From Nonomuraea candida (lineage in GTDB: Bacteria > Actinomycetota > Actinomycetes > Streptosporangiales > Streptosporangiaceae): DNA of 64,000 bases. The stretch is from assembly GCF_000725485.1 (NCBI RefSeq), contig NZ_JOAG01000028.1, positions 1 to 64,000 of the forward strand, written 5' to 3'. The position numbers and the translations under genes were made by a program. Shown here one piece after another: positions 1-11,100 of this stretch (its first letter is position 1; each line of letters begins with the position of its first letter). The notes under the pieces are model-generated. The model saw nothing but the letters and a program-made list of their open reading frames with translations. It had not been told where the DNA came from and ran no database searches.

Positions 1-491
1 AACCAGGAGTAGCGGTCGTAGTAGCGCCGCCCCTGCACCACGTCACCGGACGCGTCGAGGACCACCCGGTAGATGGCGGGGTACTCGACCGTCTTGCCGC
101 CGATGACGGCCGTGTTGTGGGCCCCGTACATCACGGTGTCGCCGCCGGCCGCGAGACGCTGAGGGATGAACCCGAGCTGCGGCACCAGCCCGAGGGTGGC
201 CGTGATGGAGCTCCTGATGTTCTCCTTGCCGTGGATGAGGGGGCTCGCGGCTTCCCAGAGCGTCGCGTCCTCGGCGAACATCACGGCGTACGCCTCGGCT
301 CGCTGGGTGACGTCGCCGGTGGGCATGGAGCCGAACCGGGTCTGCCGGTCGATGAAGGTCCGCGCCTGAGGGGAGATCGAGCCCTCGATCACCGGTTCGT
401 CCGCCTGCCGGGCCCAGGAGGGGCCGGCGAATGAGGTGAGAGCCAGGGCGGTCAGCAGGGCGGCGGCCAGGAGCCGCTTCTTGTTGGTCAT
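1..491 (-). CDS. Secreted SnoaL/NTF2-like protein, 3' end beyond window
   Basis: The gene reads leftward from an ATG at 491 and leaves the window without a stop, so only the first 163 residues are visible. The protein starts with a Sec signal peptide (MTNKKRLLAAALLTALALTS, cleaved near Ala-27). The mature part contains a cone-shaped NTF2-fold pattern: a helix followed by FAEDATLWEAA, IHGKENIRSSI and a run of beta strands ending in YYDRYSW. Members of this superfamily include hydroxynitrile-type isomerases, polyketide cyclases and many non-catalytic binders, so no reaction can be named. It lies just downstream of another SnoaL-like gene on the same strand; the two may be paralogues, one exported and one cytoplasmic. 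Confidence 0.7.
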   Translation of the reverse strand, partial: MTNKKRLLAAALLTALALTSFAGPSWARQADEPVIEGSISPQARTFIDRQTRFGSMPTGDVTQRAEAYAVMFAEDATLWEAASPLIHGKENIRSSITATLGLVPQLGFIPQRLAAGGDTVMYGAHNTAVIGGKTVEYPAIYRVVLDASGDVVQGRRYYDRYSW

Positions 492-660
492 GGTTGTCGT
501 TTCTCTCGGGCGCCTGAGCTCAGGCGGCGGTCGTGACCGTGCCGGGTGGGTCCGCGTCCTCCGTCAGGAGGACGCGGAGCGGTGCCGGGCCGCTGCGGCC
601 GGGCCGCTGGGGCCCGGCCGTCCAGGGCGGGGGCCGTTGGCCCGGCCCGCCCGTATCGCC

Positions 661-1026
661 TCAGGCCGCGGCCGGCACCCGGTCGAGGAAGCCGAGCACC
701 TGGCTGATGAGGCCGTCGTCGATCACGACGACGTCGAAGCCGATGACGAGCGGCTCCGCGCCCTCGGCGCCGAGGTGCCAGGTGAAGCGGGCGATGTCGT
801 GGTGGGCGTCGACGGACCCGCCCAGGCTGAAGCGCAGCCCCGCGAACTGCTGCTGCACCGCCGCGATGGTGGCGTCCAGGCTGTCGCGGCCCCGCACCGC
901 CGCCATGGGGTCGGTGTAGGTGGCGTTCTCGGCGAACACCTGCGCGACGAGGTTCCGCCGCGCCTGCGCGTCGGTCTCGTTCCACGCCGCCAGATAGCGC
1001 TCGACCAGTTCCTTGACGTCACTCAT
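661..1026 (-). CDS. SnoaL-like (NTF2-fold) protein
   Basis: This 121-residue protein begins MSDVKELVERYLAAWNETD and continues with the FAENATYTDP and VRGRDSLDATI segments typical of SnoaL-like domains, followed by antiparallel strands ending near LGFLDRVPA. It has no signal peptide and should be cytoplasmic. The start is supported by AGGAG eight bases upstream on the minus strand. The family includes ketosteroid isomerase-like enzymes and small-molecule binding proteins, so the substrate is unknown. It is separated from the secreted paralogue-like gene downstream by about 170 bases and may be cotranscribed with it. Confidence 0.75.
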   Translation of the reverse strand: MSDVKELVERYLAAWNETDAQARRNLVAQVFAENATYTDPMAAVRGRDSLDATIAAVQQQFAGLRFSLGGSVDAHHDIARFTWHLGAEGAEPLVIGFDVVVIDDGLISQVLGFLDRVPAAA

Positions 1027-1337
1027 TGACCTGTCTCCTTCATGATCACTTCCCGCGGCCCGTCCATGGCCTCAGACGGGTAAGGCGCGGGTGAATCGGG
1101 TGTTTCGGACGTCCATAAGCGTGGCCGTCCGGGGCCCGGGGAACAACGTCAAGTCCGGCACCATGGCATAACGTGGCGCTAATCAATCGAGGGGAAGCAC
1201 CGCGGCCGGGCCCACCCGCCGGGCAGGAACCCGGTGCCGTACGAGGATCTCCCGGCGGCCCGAGACCTCCGCCCGGCCCGGTGATCGTTCCTGGTCACGG
1301 CGCCGGCGTGCCGGGACCAGGGCCTCGCCTCGCCGCG
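1027..1337. other. Intergenic, no gene seen
   Basis: This 311-base stretch lies between the SnoaL-like gene and the stop of the SDR gene, both read leftward. I see the ribosome binding site of the SnoaL-like gene at about 1036-1041 but no convincing protein, RNA gene or terminator. Confidence 0.5.
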
Positions 1338-2294
1338 TCAGGAGAAATTGTCCACCCCGGTGAGCTCGCCGGACAGGGCCCACAGCCGGGACGCGGAACC
1401 GGGGTCGATCGCCCACGGCTTGACGCCGCCGACGAGCATGTCGTCGGTGGTCGCGGGCTCGGCGATGTCGCAGTCCTGGCAGTAGGCGCCGCCGTACTCG
1501 TCGAGCAGGGGTGAGGTGGCCGCCCACACAGCCGTCGCCGCGCCCTGCGCCGGGGTCTTGAAGCCGTAGGCCCGGCGGCCGTCCGGAGTGATCCACCCCT
1601 GGGCGATCTGCTGCTCGCGGGGAATGCGCCGTTGCAGCGGGGTGAGGATGCTGCCGGGATGCACCGCGAACGCGCGCACGCCATCGGCCGCGCCGAGGGC
1701 GTCGAGCCGGACGGCCAACAGGGCGTTGGCCGTCTTGGACTGCCCGTAGGCGAGCCAGTGGTCATAGCCGTGGCGGAAGTGCGGGTCGTCCCAGCGGATG
1801 TCCGACAGGAAGTGCCCGGAGGAGGCGACGGACACCACCCGCGCCCCGGTCGGGGCCAGGGCCGGGCGCAGCCGGTTGACCAGGGCGTAGTGCCCGAGGT
1901 GGTTGATGGCGAAGTGCGCTTCCCAGCCAGGGCCGATGGGGGTGTTCGGGTGGGCCATGACACCCGCGTTGGCGATGACGATGTCGAGGGGCCGGCCGGT
2001 CTCCAGGAACCGGTCGCTGAACGCCCGGATGTCGCCGGGGTCCGCCAGGTCGAGTTCCCGCACCTCCGTACGGGGAATGCCGCGCAGCGCCTCCGCCGCC
2101 ACGTCGGGGCGGCGCGCGGGCACGATGACGTACGCCCCGGCCCGGGCCAGCGCGCGCGTGGCCTCCAGCCCGAGACCCGAGTAGCCGCCGGTGATCAGGA
2201 CGTTCTTGCCGGACAGGTCGATGCCGGCCAGGACGTCGTCCGCGGTGCTGCGCGCGGTGAAACCGGAGCCGATCTTGTGTTGCGTGATTGCCAT
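1338..2294 (-). CDS. Short-chain dehydrogenase/reductase, retinol-dehydrogenase-like
   Basis: A 318-residue NAD(P)-dependent oxidoreductase with a Rossmann fold. The nucleotide-binding TGGYSGLG motif sits near residues 35-42, the structural NAG motif (IANAGVMA) follows, and the catalytic tyrosine and lysine lie in YGQSK. The length is longer than classical 250-residue SDRs and fits the retinol dehydrogenase/WW-oxidoreductase-like group. It is transcribed divergently from the MerR gene at 2349. The promoter between them puts the transcription start at or next to the ATG, so the message is probably leaderless and MerR-controlled. Substrate unknown; a carbonyl or aldehyde compound is a reasonable inference. 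Confidence 0.88.
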   Translation of the reverse strand: MAITQHKIGSGFTARSTADDVLAGIDLSGKNVLITGGYSGLGLEATRALARAGAYVIVPARRPDVAAEALRGIPRTEVRELDLADPGDIRAFSDRFLETGRPLDIVIANAGVMAHPNTPIGPGWEAHFAINHLGHYALVNRLRPALAPTGARVVSVASSGHFLSDIRWDDPHFRHGYDHWLAYGQSKTANALLAVRLDALGAADGVRAFAVHPGSILTPLQRRIPREQQIAQGWITPDGRRAYGFKTPAQGAATAVWAATSPLLDEYGGAYCQDCDIAEPATTDDMLVGGVKPWAIDPGSASRLWALSGELTGVDNFS

Positions 2295-2301
2295 GCGCCC
2301 G

Positions 2302-2332
2302 ACGTTAGAATCTAGAGTGTGATCTAGGTCAA
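2302..2332 (-). promoter_or_regulatory. MerR-type promoter and operator of the SDR gene
   Basis: On the minus strand a -35 element TTGACC (2332-2327) is followed after 19 bases by TAACGT (2307-2302). The spacer contains a perfect inverted repeat CTAGA-n6-TCTAG (2312-2327). An over-long 19-base spacer with the dyad inside it is the hallmark of promoters that MerR proteins activate by DNA distortion. Seven bases separate the -10 from the SDR ATG at 2294, so the transcript should start on the start codon. A 17-base spacing to TCTAAC is an alternative reading. Confidence 0.7.
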
Positions 2333-2348
2333 GCTAGGGCGGTGCGGC

Positions 2349-2768
2349 ATGGGCAGGGGCGCGGACGGCCTTTCCATCGGTGACGTCGCGAAGGCGACCG
2401 GCCTGGGCGTGCACGCCTTGCGCTTCTTCGAACGTGAGGAGCTCTTCCTCCGGGAGATTCCGCGTACGGCCGGAGGGCGGCGCGTCTACGGGCCGGCGGA
2501 CGTGGAGTGGCTGCTGTTGTGCAACCGGCTGCGAGAGTCCGGCATGCCCATCGCCACCCTGAAGAGGTTCGCCCGGCTGGTCCGATCCGGCCCGGGCAAC
2601 GAGGCGGAGCGGCTCGCGCTCCTGGAGGAGCACGAAAGAACCGTGCGGGACAGGATCGCCGAGCTGACGGCCAGCCTGGAGATCATCCATGGCAAGGTCG
2701 TCACCTATCGCAAGCACGTCGAGGAGGGAACCGCGGCCGGTCTCTGGTCACCGGCACCGACCGCGTGA
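2349..2768 (+). CDS. MerR-family transcriptional regulator
   Basis: A 139-residue regulator. The N-terminal winged helix-turn-helix shows LSIGDVAKATGLGVHALRFFEREEL and the wing residues GRRVYGPADVEWL; a long dimerisation helix follows (about residues 78-125). No cysteine metal-binding loop is visible near the C-terminus, so an organic effector is more likely than a metal. The gene is divergent from the SDR gene, and the operator in the 54-base gap between them is the obvious target. The ATG at 2349 has only a weak purine-rich sequence upstream. Confidence 0.88.
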   Translation: MGRGADGLSIGDVAKATGLGVHALRFFEREELFLREIPRTAGGRRVYGPADVEWLLLCNRLRESGMPIATLKRFARLVRSGPGNEAERLALLEEHERTVRDRIAELTASLEIIHGKVVTYRKHVEEGTAAGLWSPAPTA

Positions 2769-3356
2769 CCATGGCCGAGAGCCCGGGGCGGCGCGGCCTT
2801 CCGCCGGCCCGCCTCATGCAGATCACGTGTGATGAGCCGCAGGTGCCGCCAGCCGGGATGACGGGCGGCGCGTGGCCGGCGCGGCACTGACGGCCGGCCG
2901 CGCCACCGGGAGCAGCCGATGGCCACCCTTGATCGTCAGGCTCGCCACGACATCGTCTCGGTGATGACGCGCATGTACAGCGGCGTCGGCAGAGCCCAGG
3001 CTACGGCGCCGCGCAGGAACGAGGTCACCGGGTGGGCGGCCTGGGGGTCCAACCCCCCGGCCTGAGCGGAGACCCGGACCAGGCGCTGCGTGCGCGGGAG
3101 GCGCACCCCCGACCGAGCCGGCGTCGCGACCGTGCGACGGCCCGGCGGCGCTTTCGCCAGGGACAGGCACACCGGCCACCTCTCTTGTTCATAACCCCTG
3201 CGTTATCGGCAGGTCCGCGAAGTGTGCGTTGATCCGGACCGGCGCCGTCCACAAGGGTTGGTGCTGGCCACCGGCTGCCCGGGCACCGCGTTCGCGGATG
3301 CGGGCAGGCCGGTGTGAGCCGAACCTGCCGAATCTCCTCTCTGGAAGGAATCAGTC
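2769..3356. other. Region without an intact gene; possible decayed minus-strand gene
   Basis: About 590 bases between the MerR gene and the AhpD-like gene. On the minus strand a short open frame at 2936-3172 ends in a plausible helix (residues around AWALPTPLYMRVITETM) but has no recognisable domain and no good ribosome binding site. A short inverted repeat ATAAC-n6-GTTAT lies at 3191-3206. I do not call a gene here. Confidence 0.4.
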
Positions 3357-3818
3357 ATGCGTGCACGAATGACCAACCCCGCCTACGTGCTGCCCGACGG
3401 CATGAAGGGCATCGGCGCGATCTTCAAGGCGGTCAACGAGGGCGGCATCTCCCATGAGGTGCAGGAGCTCGTGGGCCTGCGGGCCAGCCAGATCAACGGC
3501 TGCGGCGCCTGCGTGCACGCCCACAGCCAGGCCCTGGTCAAGGCCGGGGAGAGCGTCGAGCGGATCTCCGCCGTGGCCGCCTGGCGGGAGGCGCCGTTCT
3601 TCACCGACGCCGAGCGGGCCGCGCTGGAGCTGACCGAGGCGGTCACCCGGCTGGCGGACCGTTCCGGCGAGGCGGTGAACGACGAGCTGTGGGACCTGGT
3701 CGCCGACCACTACGACGAGAAGCAGATCTCCGCGCTGCTCCTGCTCATCGGCGTGACCAACCTGTTCAACCGGCTCAACGCCGCCATCAAGGAGCCCGCC
3801 GGCGCCACCTGGACGTGA
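3357..3818 (+). CDS. AhpD-like / carboxymuconolactone decarboxylase family protein
   Basis: A 153-residue all-helical protein with the AhpD core motif: ELVGLRASQINGCGACVHAH, with the redox pair Cys-x-x-Cys at about residues 49-52 and a histidine four residues later. In this family the cysteines support alkylhydroperoxidase or related thiol peroxidase activity. The ATG at 3357 follows GGAAGGA by about eight bases. It is the first gene of an apparent operon: its stop overlaps the GTG of the small ORF at 3815, which in turn overlaps the downstream SDR start. Peroxide or electrophile stress is a reasonable context. Confidence 0.88.
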   Translation: MRARMTNPAYVLPDGMKGIGAIFKAVNEGGISHEVQELVGLRASQINGCGACVHAHSQALVKAGESVERISAVAAWREAPFFTDAERAALELTEAVTRLADRSGEAVNDELWDLVADHYDEKQISALLLLIGVTNLFNRLNAAIKEPAGATWT

Positions 3819-3997
3819 CCTGGACCGACGCGCCGGGCATGGCCGCGACGTTCGCCGCGCACGACAGGTTGCGCGGCGAACTGACCTACCTGGAACGCCT
3901 CACCGCCCGGGGCGATCGGAACCCGCCACGCCACGCCCTGGCCCACCGGACGGACAGGGCCCCCGCCGATCCCGACCATTGGAGCACCACACCATGA
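3815..3997 (+). CDS. Small 60-residue protein, translationally coupled on both sides
   Basis: The GTG at 3815 overlaps the TGA of the AhpD-like gene (GTGA), and its own TGA overlaps the ATG of the next SDR gene (ATGA). It encodes MTWTDAPGMAATFAAHDRLR and then a predicted amphipathic helix (GELTYLERLTAR) followed by an Arg/Pro-rich tail. No family is recognised. The double start/stop overlap is what one expects of a real coupled gene. However, the SDR ATG has its own GGAG at 3981, and the C-terminal half looks low in structure, so this could also be intergenic sequence that happens to be open. Confidence 0.4.
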   Translation: MTWTDAPGMAATFAAHDRLRGELTYLERLTARGDRNPPRHALAHRTDRAPADPDHWSTTP

Positions 3998-4698
3998 CCA
4001 CCATCGCACTGATCACCGGCGCCACCCGAGGCATCGGACGCGCCACCGCCGAGGTCCTCGCCGAGAACGGCGTCACCGCGATCATCGGCGCGCGCGACAC
4101 CGTACGGGGCAAGGAGGCCGCCGGGCCGCTCGGCCTGCCGTACGTGCGGATCGACGTCACCGACGCCGACAGCGTCCGGGAGGCGGCCGCGTGGATCGAG
4201 CGGGAGTACGGCCGGCTCGACATCCTCATCAACAACGCCGGGATCACCATCCCCGACGGCCTGCCCAGCGTCACCACGACCGAGGAGGCCAGGAGGGTCT
4301 ACGAGACCAACGTGTTCGGCGTCATCGAGGTCACCAACGCGATGCTGCCGCTGCTGCGCCGCTCGCCGGCCGGGCGGATCGTGAACGTCTCCAGCGAGCG
4401 CGGCTCGCTCGGCCGTGCCCTGGACCAGGGGCATCCGCTGTGGCCGATGCTCAACCTGGCCTACACCTCCGCCAAGGCCGCCCTCAACATGATCACCGTG
4501 TCCTACGCCAAGGAGCTGTGGGACACCCCGATCAAGGTCAACGCCGTCGACCCGGGCTGGGTCAGAACCGACATCAATCACAACACCGGCTTCAAGAGCC
4601 CCGAGGAGGGCGCCGCGCCGATCGTGGCCATGGCACTGGTCGGCCCGGACGGCCCCACCGCCGCCTTCGTCCGGCACGAGGGCCCTCTCCCCTGGTAG
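3994..4698 (+). CDS. Short-chain dehydrogenase/reductase
   Basis: A 234-residue classical SDR. The cofactor motif TGATRGIG is near residues 7-14, NNAG near residues 81-84, a catalytic serine in VNVSSERGS, and the Tyr-x-x-x-Lys pair in YTSAK. The ATG at 3994 is chosen over an upstream in-frame TTG because GGAG lies at 3981-3984. It closes the operon that starts with the AhpD-like gene. Such SDRs reduce or oxidise small carbonyl compounds with NAD(P)H; the substrate here is not evident. Confidence 0.88.
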   Translation: MTTIALITGATRGIGRATAEVLAENGVTAIIGARDTVRGKEAAGPLGLPYVRIDVTDADSVREAAAWIEREYGRLDILINNAGITIPDGLPSVTTTEEARRVYETNVFGVIEVTNAMLPLLRRSPAGRIVNVSSERGSLGRALDQGHPLWPMLNLAYTSAKAALNMITVSYAKELWDTPIKVNAVDPGWVRTDINHNTGFKSPEEGAAPIVAMALVGPDGPTAAFVRHEGPLPW

Positions 4699-5131
4699 CG
4701 ACCGGGTAGCGACTGCGGACACGGATCGCCGCCGCTCCCTCGCAGGCGGCAGGAACCCGGCGGCCATGGCTCGTGCCAGCCATCAGGTAGGCAGCCCAGG
4801 CAATGGGGCGCATCAAGTCAAAGAGAACGAAAGCCAGGACTGGGCCCTTGATCCCCACGTCAAGGCGCCTCGGGTCCACCCGGTGATCAATCGGGATGAC
4901 GACCCGGGGATCGAACGGGGTGAGCGTCAAAGACGATGCGCCCCGGTCGGCCCGCGAGCGCGACATCGACCCCTCTTGCCTGGGCCACTCGACCAGCCAC
5001 CAAGCGACACCCTTCGTGCTGTAGATCCAGTATCTCGAGCCGGGTTCTTCCGTTAACAAAAGGATCTTTACAGAAGGTCACTCCACATGTGATGATCACT
5101 CCGTTTTGCCACAACTGTTCGAAAGGCTCGA
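4699..5131. other. Upstream region of the large secreted protein, no gene seen
   Basis: About 430 bases. Several short open frames exist on both strands but none has a recognisable domain or convincing ribosome binding site. The last 90 bases (about 5045-5130) are AT-richer than the surroundings and probably hold the promoter of the gene at 5132; TTTACA at about 5067 with a TGATGA 17 bases on is one weak candidate. Confidence 0.45.
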
Positions 5132-8100
5132 GTGAACCCATCACGAACGCCGTCCGGTTTATCCAGCCGGACGCGCCGCCACGCGGCCCTGATCGCGGCC
5201 CTGACCATGCCGCTCTCCCTCATGAGCGCACCCGCGACCGCCCAGGCCTCCACGCCACCCCCCACCACTCCCGCTCCCCCTCCCACGACGCAGCCGGGCA
5301 CCCCCGCCACACCCACCGGCAAGGCGCTGGCGCAGGCCAAGAAGGAAAACCGACGCGTCGAGATCGAGTCCCTGCACTCAGAAACCACCACCTACTACGC
5401 CAACCCCGACGGCAAGACGCTCCGGATGGAGCTGAATCTGGAGCCGGTCCGGGTCAAGGACGGTGACGGTTTCACCCCGATCGACACCACGCTCGTCGAA
5501 ACCGGCGGCGCCATCAAGCCCAAGGCGATCAAGGGCGATCTGACGCTGTCGGCAGGCGGCGACACCACGGCGATCACAACCAAGAACGCCAAGGCCACCG
5601 CCCGCGTCGAGGCCTCCGGCAAGCTGCCCAAGCCGGCCCTCAAGGGCAACACCGCCACCTACGCCTCGGCGTACGGCAAGGACACCGACCTGGTCGTCAC
5701 CGCCACCCCCACCGGGTTCCGCCAGCAGATCGTCATCCGGCAGCGCCCGGCCGGGCCGGTGTCCTTCCGCATCCCCATGCAACCTCCCAAAGGCCTGTCT
5801 CTGGAGCGGAACGACAAGGGGCGGCCGGCGCTGAAGACCGAGGACGGCACGACGTTCCTCGACATCCGGCCGGCACCGCTGCTGGACGCGGTCGCCGCCG
5901 ACCCCGCCGGTGACCTGGAGGCCGCCAAGGTCGGCAGGGCGGCCGTCGCGCTGGACGGATCGGACCTGGTGTACAGCCCGGACCCGGCCTTCCTCGCCGA
6001 CCCGGCGACGACGTACCCGGTGACCATGGCCGCCGTCGACGACGACTGGTACGAGTGCGAGATCGACACGCCGTCCAGCACGTACTGCCCCGGCGGGGTG
6101 AGCGCGCCGTACGACGGCGAGCCGATGGACACCTTCGTCAACAACGCGGACTATCCCGACAGCTGGTCCAACTTCAACCTCGACCGGATCCTGGTCGGCA
6201 AGTCCAACAGCGGCAGCGTGCGCTGGCGCAGCTACATCCAGTTCCCGCTGCCCGCCAAGAGCGACCCGTTCTGGGGTTCGTCGATCCAGAACGCGGACCT
6301 GACGCTGTGGAACCACCTGTCCAACGACTGCGGACTGTACGTCGGATCGGGCATCACCGCCCGGCGCGTCATCTCCGACTGGGACGAGCTGGAGATGACG
6401 TGGTCCAACCAGCCGTCGGTCACCAGCCTGGGCGCGGACACCGAGTACGGCGGCTACAACAGCGCCAACTGCTCCGGCTCGTACGACTACGAGTGGGATC
6501 TCATCCATTCGGTCAACGGAATCGTGCAGGCATGGGCGGACGGCGAGCCGAACTACGGCATCCAGCTCACCGCTGGCAACGAATCCGACATCACGAACTG
6601 GCGCCGCTACCGCACCCGCGAGTCCACCTACCCCTACCCGGCACACGCCCCCCGACTCAGCGTGGACTTCGAGCCGCCGGTGCCGCCGCGCCAGGAGACG
6701 GTCGTCATCGCCGTGCCGGAGCCCTTGGACACCGTACCCACCGACTACGACCAGGCGGTCGCCATGTCGACCCGTGCGGGGACGACGGTGGAGGAGTTCG
6801 CGACGATCGACGTACCCGACGCGGCAGTCGACGGCACTCTCGCGAACCACAACGGGATGGCGGACACGGTCGGCACCGACAAGTTCACGCCGGACGACCC
6901 GAACGCTCCGGAGCCGGATGACACCAGCGGCGGTGACGGCGAGGACGTGCTGGCACCGCGGGTCCTGACCCACGAGCCCGCTGCCGGCGCGACCGAGGTC
7001 CCACTCGACGCGGTGGTGCGGGTGACGTTCACCGAGCCCGTAGGCAACGTGGAAGTCACCGTGCGGGCCGCCGATGGCACGACCGTCTCGGGTGCCCTGG
7101 CCTACAGCGAAGACGACAAGATCGTGACGTTCACTCCGGCTCAGCCGTTGGCGCCGGGGACTGCCTACTCGGCGGAGGTCGCCCAGGCGATCGACGACGC
7201 GGAGAACACGATGGAGCCGTACTCGTGGTCCTTCCGGACAGTCGACCAGGCAGCCGCCCGCTGGACGTTCGACGACGGAGACGGCCGTACGGCCGCCGAC
7301 ACCTCAGGCAAGGGCCACGACGCGAGCCTGAACGACACGGCGGCGTGGACCTCCGGCAAGAGCGGGAGCGCGATCTCCAACGTGCCGTCGCAGGCGCGCA
7401 CCGCCGCCTCCGCGGCGGCGGTCAAGCAGGGCAAGGCGGTCGAGGTCGCTGGCGAGACGACCGCGACCAGCATCACCTACGCCCAGCCGGACGGGAAGAC
7501 GTTCAAGACCGAGGTCGCAGCCGGCCCGGTACGGGCCAGGCAGGGCAGCGGCTGGGTGCCGATCGACACCACCCTGACAGACCAGGGCGGCAAGCTGCGG
7601 CCGAAGATCCTCGTCGAGGGCGCGGTCGTCGAGTTCTCCGCCGGTGGTACGGATCCGTTCGTGAAGATGACGGCGGACAGGATGTCGTACGCGCTGCGCT
7701 GGCCGACGCCACTGCCGAAGCCGACGGTCAAGGGCAGCGTGGCTACCTACACCGACGCCGCGGGCGTGGGTGCCGATCTGGTGGTGACAGCGGTGCCGGC
7801 CGGGTTCCGGCATGAGGTGGTGCTGCGCCAGCGGCCCGCCAAGCAGGTGGAGCTGCGGATCGGCGTCGAGAACGAGGGCCTGACCCTGACCGAGGGCAAG
7901 GGCGGCCGGCTGCTGCTGAAGGGCAAGGACAAGAAGCTGGTCGCCGCGGGGACGCGACCGATCGTCGCGGACGGCACCGCCAAGGGCAAGTTCCCGCTGG
8001 CCAAGCGCGGGGAGGCCGGCAGCGATGTGGTCTCCATGGGCGGCCGTACGGAGCTGGTGGTCAGGCCGGACCAGAAGTTCCTGGCCGATGCCGGCACCAC

Positions 8101-11100
8101 CTATCCGGTGCGGGTGGCCGCGGCGGTCACGCTGCCGCTCAACGCCGACGTCGATGTCAGCACCTTGGACTCGGATGTCTCCCCCGCATACCCGGACAAC
8201 CAGTACATGTTGGCTGGCACCATGACGGGCGGCACCAAGGCTCGGGTGCACCTGCACTTTGACACCACGGGCCTGCAAGGCAGCACGGTGACCGACGCCA
8301 CGCTGTCGATGAACACCATCGACAGCCACAACTGCGGCGCCGCGCTCGCCAACGGCATCCAGGTCGCCCGCCTCACCGGCGCCTGGAACCCGGACAACAT
8401 GTACTGGGCCAACAAGCCCGCCCTCACCACCGAGGACGCCTCCACCAACTTCAAGGGCGTCAACTCCGACTGCGCCACCTACCCGGACACCATGGACTGG
8501 AACGTCACCGGCATCGCCCAGGACTGGGCCGCCGGCGCCGCCAACCACGGCCTGGTGCTCAAGTCGCCCGGCGAGGCGAACATCAACAACTACCGGGTGT
8601 TCACCTCCTCCGAGGACACCGACTTCAACGTTCCGCCGAAGCTGACCATCACCACCAGCGGACCGACCTCGCAACCGGCCGTCTCCGCCCCGGCCATCAC
8701 ACCGGCACAGACGGTGGACGGCGTCACGGTGACCAACTCACTCACCCCCCAGCTGGCCGCAACCGTCGCCGACCCCGCAGGCGGCAACCTGACCGGCGAG
8801 TTCGAGGTCGAGCACGACCCGGCCGCCACCGGGCAGGGCAGCGGCCAGATCTGGACCGGCGCCTCGCAAGCGGTCACCTCCGGCGGCCAGGCCACCATCA
8901 GCGTGCCTGCCGGGAAGCTGACCGACGCCTGGAAGATTCGCTGGCGGGCCCGCGCGGCCTCATCCACCGCCGCCTCGGCGTGGACGGACTGGCAGGCCGC
9001 CACCGTGGACGTGCCCAACCCGACCGTCGACGCTTTCCAGGTCACCCCCTCCCAGATAATCAACGGTGCCACCGTGGCCAGCAGCCTGACCCCGGCCCTG
9101 CGCGCCACGGTCACCGACCCCACCGCGCAGCCGCTGCGGGCCGAGTTCGAGCTCGAGCACGATCCGGCCGCTCCCTCGGGGCAGGGCACCGGCCAGATCT
9201 GGACGGGCGGCCTCGACAACGTCGCCTCCGGCACCCAGGCCACGGCCACCATTCCCGCCGGGAAGCTCGCCGACGGGTGGAAGGTGCGCTGGCGCGTCCG
9301 CGCGGTGAACACCGTCACCACGGTCGGCTCGCCGTGGTCGGACTGGCAGGCCGTGACCGTGGAAGTGCCGGACCCGGTCTCCGAACCGGCTGTGGGCGCG
9401 CTGCAGGTCAGCCCGTCCGAGCAGGTGGACGGCACCACCGTCACCCTCACCCGCACCCCAACGCTGCTCACCCAGGTGAGCGACCCGGCCGGCACGCCGC
9501 TGCGCGCCGAGGCCGAGATCGAGCACGACCCGGCCGCACCCGACGGCCAGGGCACCGGCCAGATCTGGTCCGGGGCCGCGGACAACGTCCCGGCCGGCAC
9601 CCGGGCGAGCATCGCCGTCCCGGCGAACACTCTCACCGACGGCTGGAAGGTGCGCTGGCGGGCCCGCGCGGTCTCCGCCACCACCGCCTCCCCCTGGTCG
9701 GACTGGCAAACCTTCACCGTCAGCCTGCCCAAGCCCACCGCCACCGGCCTGACCATCACCCCATCGAAGGTGGTGGACGGCGTGACGGTGACCGACACGC
9801 TCACCCCCACGCTGCAGGCCACCCTCACCCACCCCACCGGCCAGGTGCTGCGGGCCGAGGCTGAGATCGAACACGACCCGGCCGCAACCGGGCACGGCCC
9901 CGGCCAGATCTGGACCGGCGCCGTGGACAACGTCGCCTCCGGCAGCCAAGCCTTGGTCACCGTCCCCGACGACAAGCTGGCCGACGGCTGGAAGGTCCGC
10001 TGGCGGCTGCGCGCGGTCGCCGGCGACACCTCCTCGGCCTGGTCGGACTGGCAGCACGTGACCGTGGACCTCGTCCAGCCGGGCGAGGAGCCCCTGGCCC
10101 AGACGGCCGGCGCGGTGATCCGCACCGACCAGAGCTTCACCACCGCCGCCTGGCTGCGCTGGAGCGACAAGGACGGCGACTACACCGTCCTCGAACAGAA
10201 GGGCACCCACCAGGCACCCTTCCGGCTCGGCAACACCGCCGAACACGGTCTGGCGTTCACCTTCACCAACTCCGACACCGCGGACGCGAGGGTCGAGGGA
10301 GTCCGGTCGGGGGTGGAGCCGCCGGTCGATGAGTGGTTCCACCTGGTGGGCGTGCACGACGCCGCCACCCGGACGGCCACCTTGTACCTGAACGGAGCAC
10401 AGGTCGGGACCGCGCAGCTGTCCTTCCCCGCCTGGGACGCCCAGACCCCGTTGCGGATCGGCGCGGCGATGGCCGGAAGCATCGACGAGGTCGAACTCTA
10501 TCAGAGGCCACTTTCGGCAGCCGGAGTCGCCGGCCTGGTCGCCCAGCCCCAGACGACCCAGGCGCCGGCTGCGCCATCCGCGAAGGCGAGTCCGGCCCGT
10601 ACCACTCCCGCCACGACCACGGGCACCTCGTCCGTCGCCAGCGACGACGGCTTCTACAGGCGGGTCAAGCTGGAGGACTGTCTGGCCCTGGACGACAACT
10701 ACGACGGGGACACGGCCGACACCTACGTAACCTGGATGAAGGGAGAGTACGCTTTCGGCCAGTCCCGGATCCATGAATCTACCTACAACTATTGCTGGTC
10801 GTCCTATATCTACGTCCTGGAGTTCGCCGAAAACCCGTTCACGGGCGGAATGGTGAGGTCCGCGAAGCGGTCGTTGCTCAAGAAGGCGAAGACGAGGAAC
10901 GGGCAGGCGGTCGAGATCGAGGACGACGACGCGTTCCGGTTCCGCGCCACCTGGGTCATGCACACCTATCTCGGTGGCACCGGAGGAAAGGAGTTCTCCC
11001 AGGGGCAGCTGTCGGCGACGTCGTTCAAGGTGTTCACCCGGCTCGACCAGTTCGCGGTCGTCGGCAGCGACGGTGGCGTGAAGGTGCCGTCGGGTGACCT

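Noticed and set aside
3191..3206. ATAAC/GTTAT inverted repeat as an operator
   Set aside because: Only 5-bp arms, more than 150 bases from the next gene start; could be chance.
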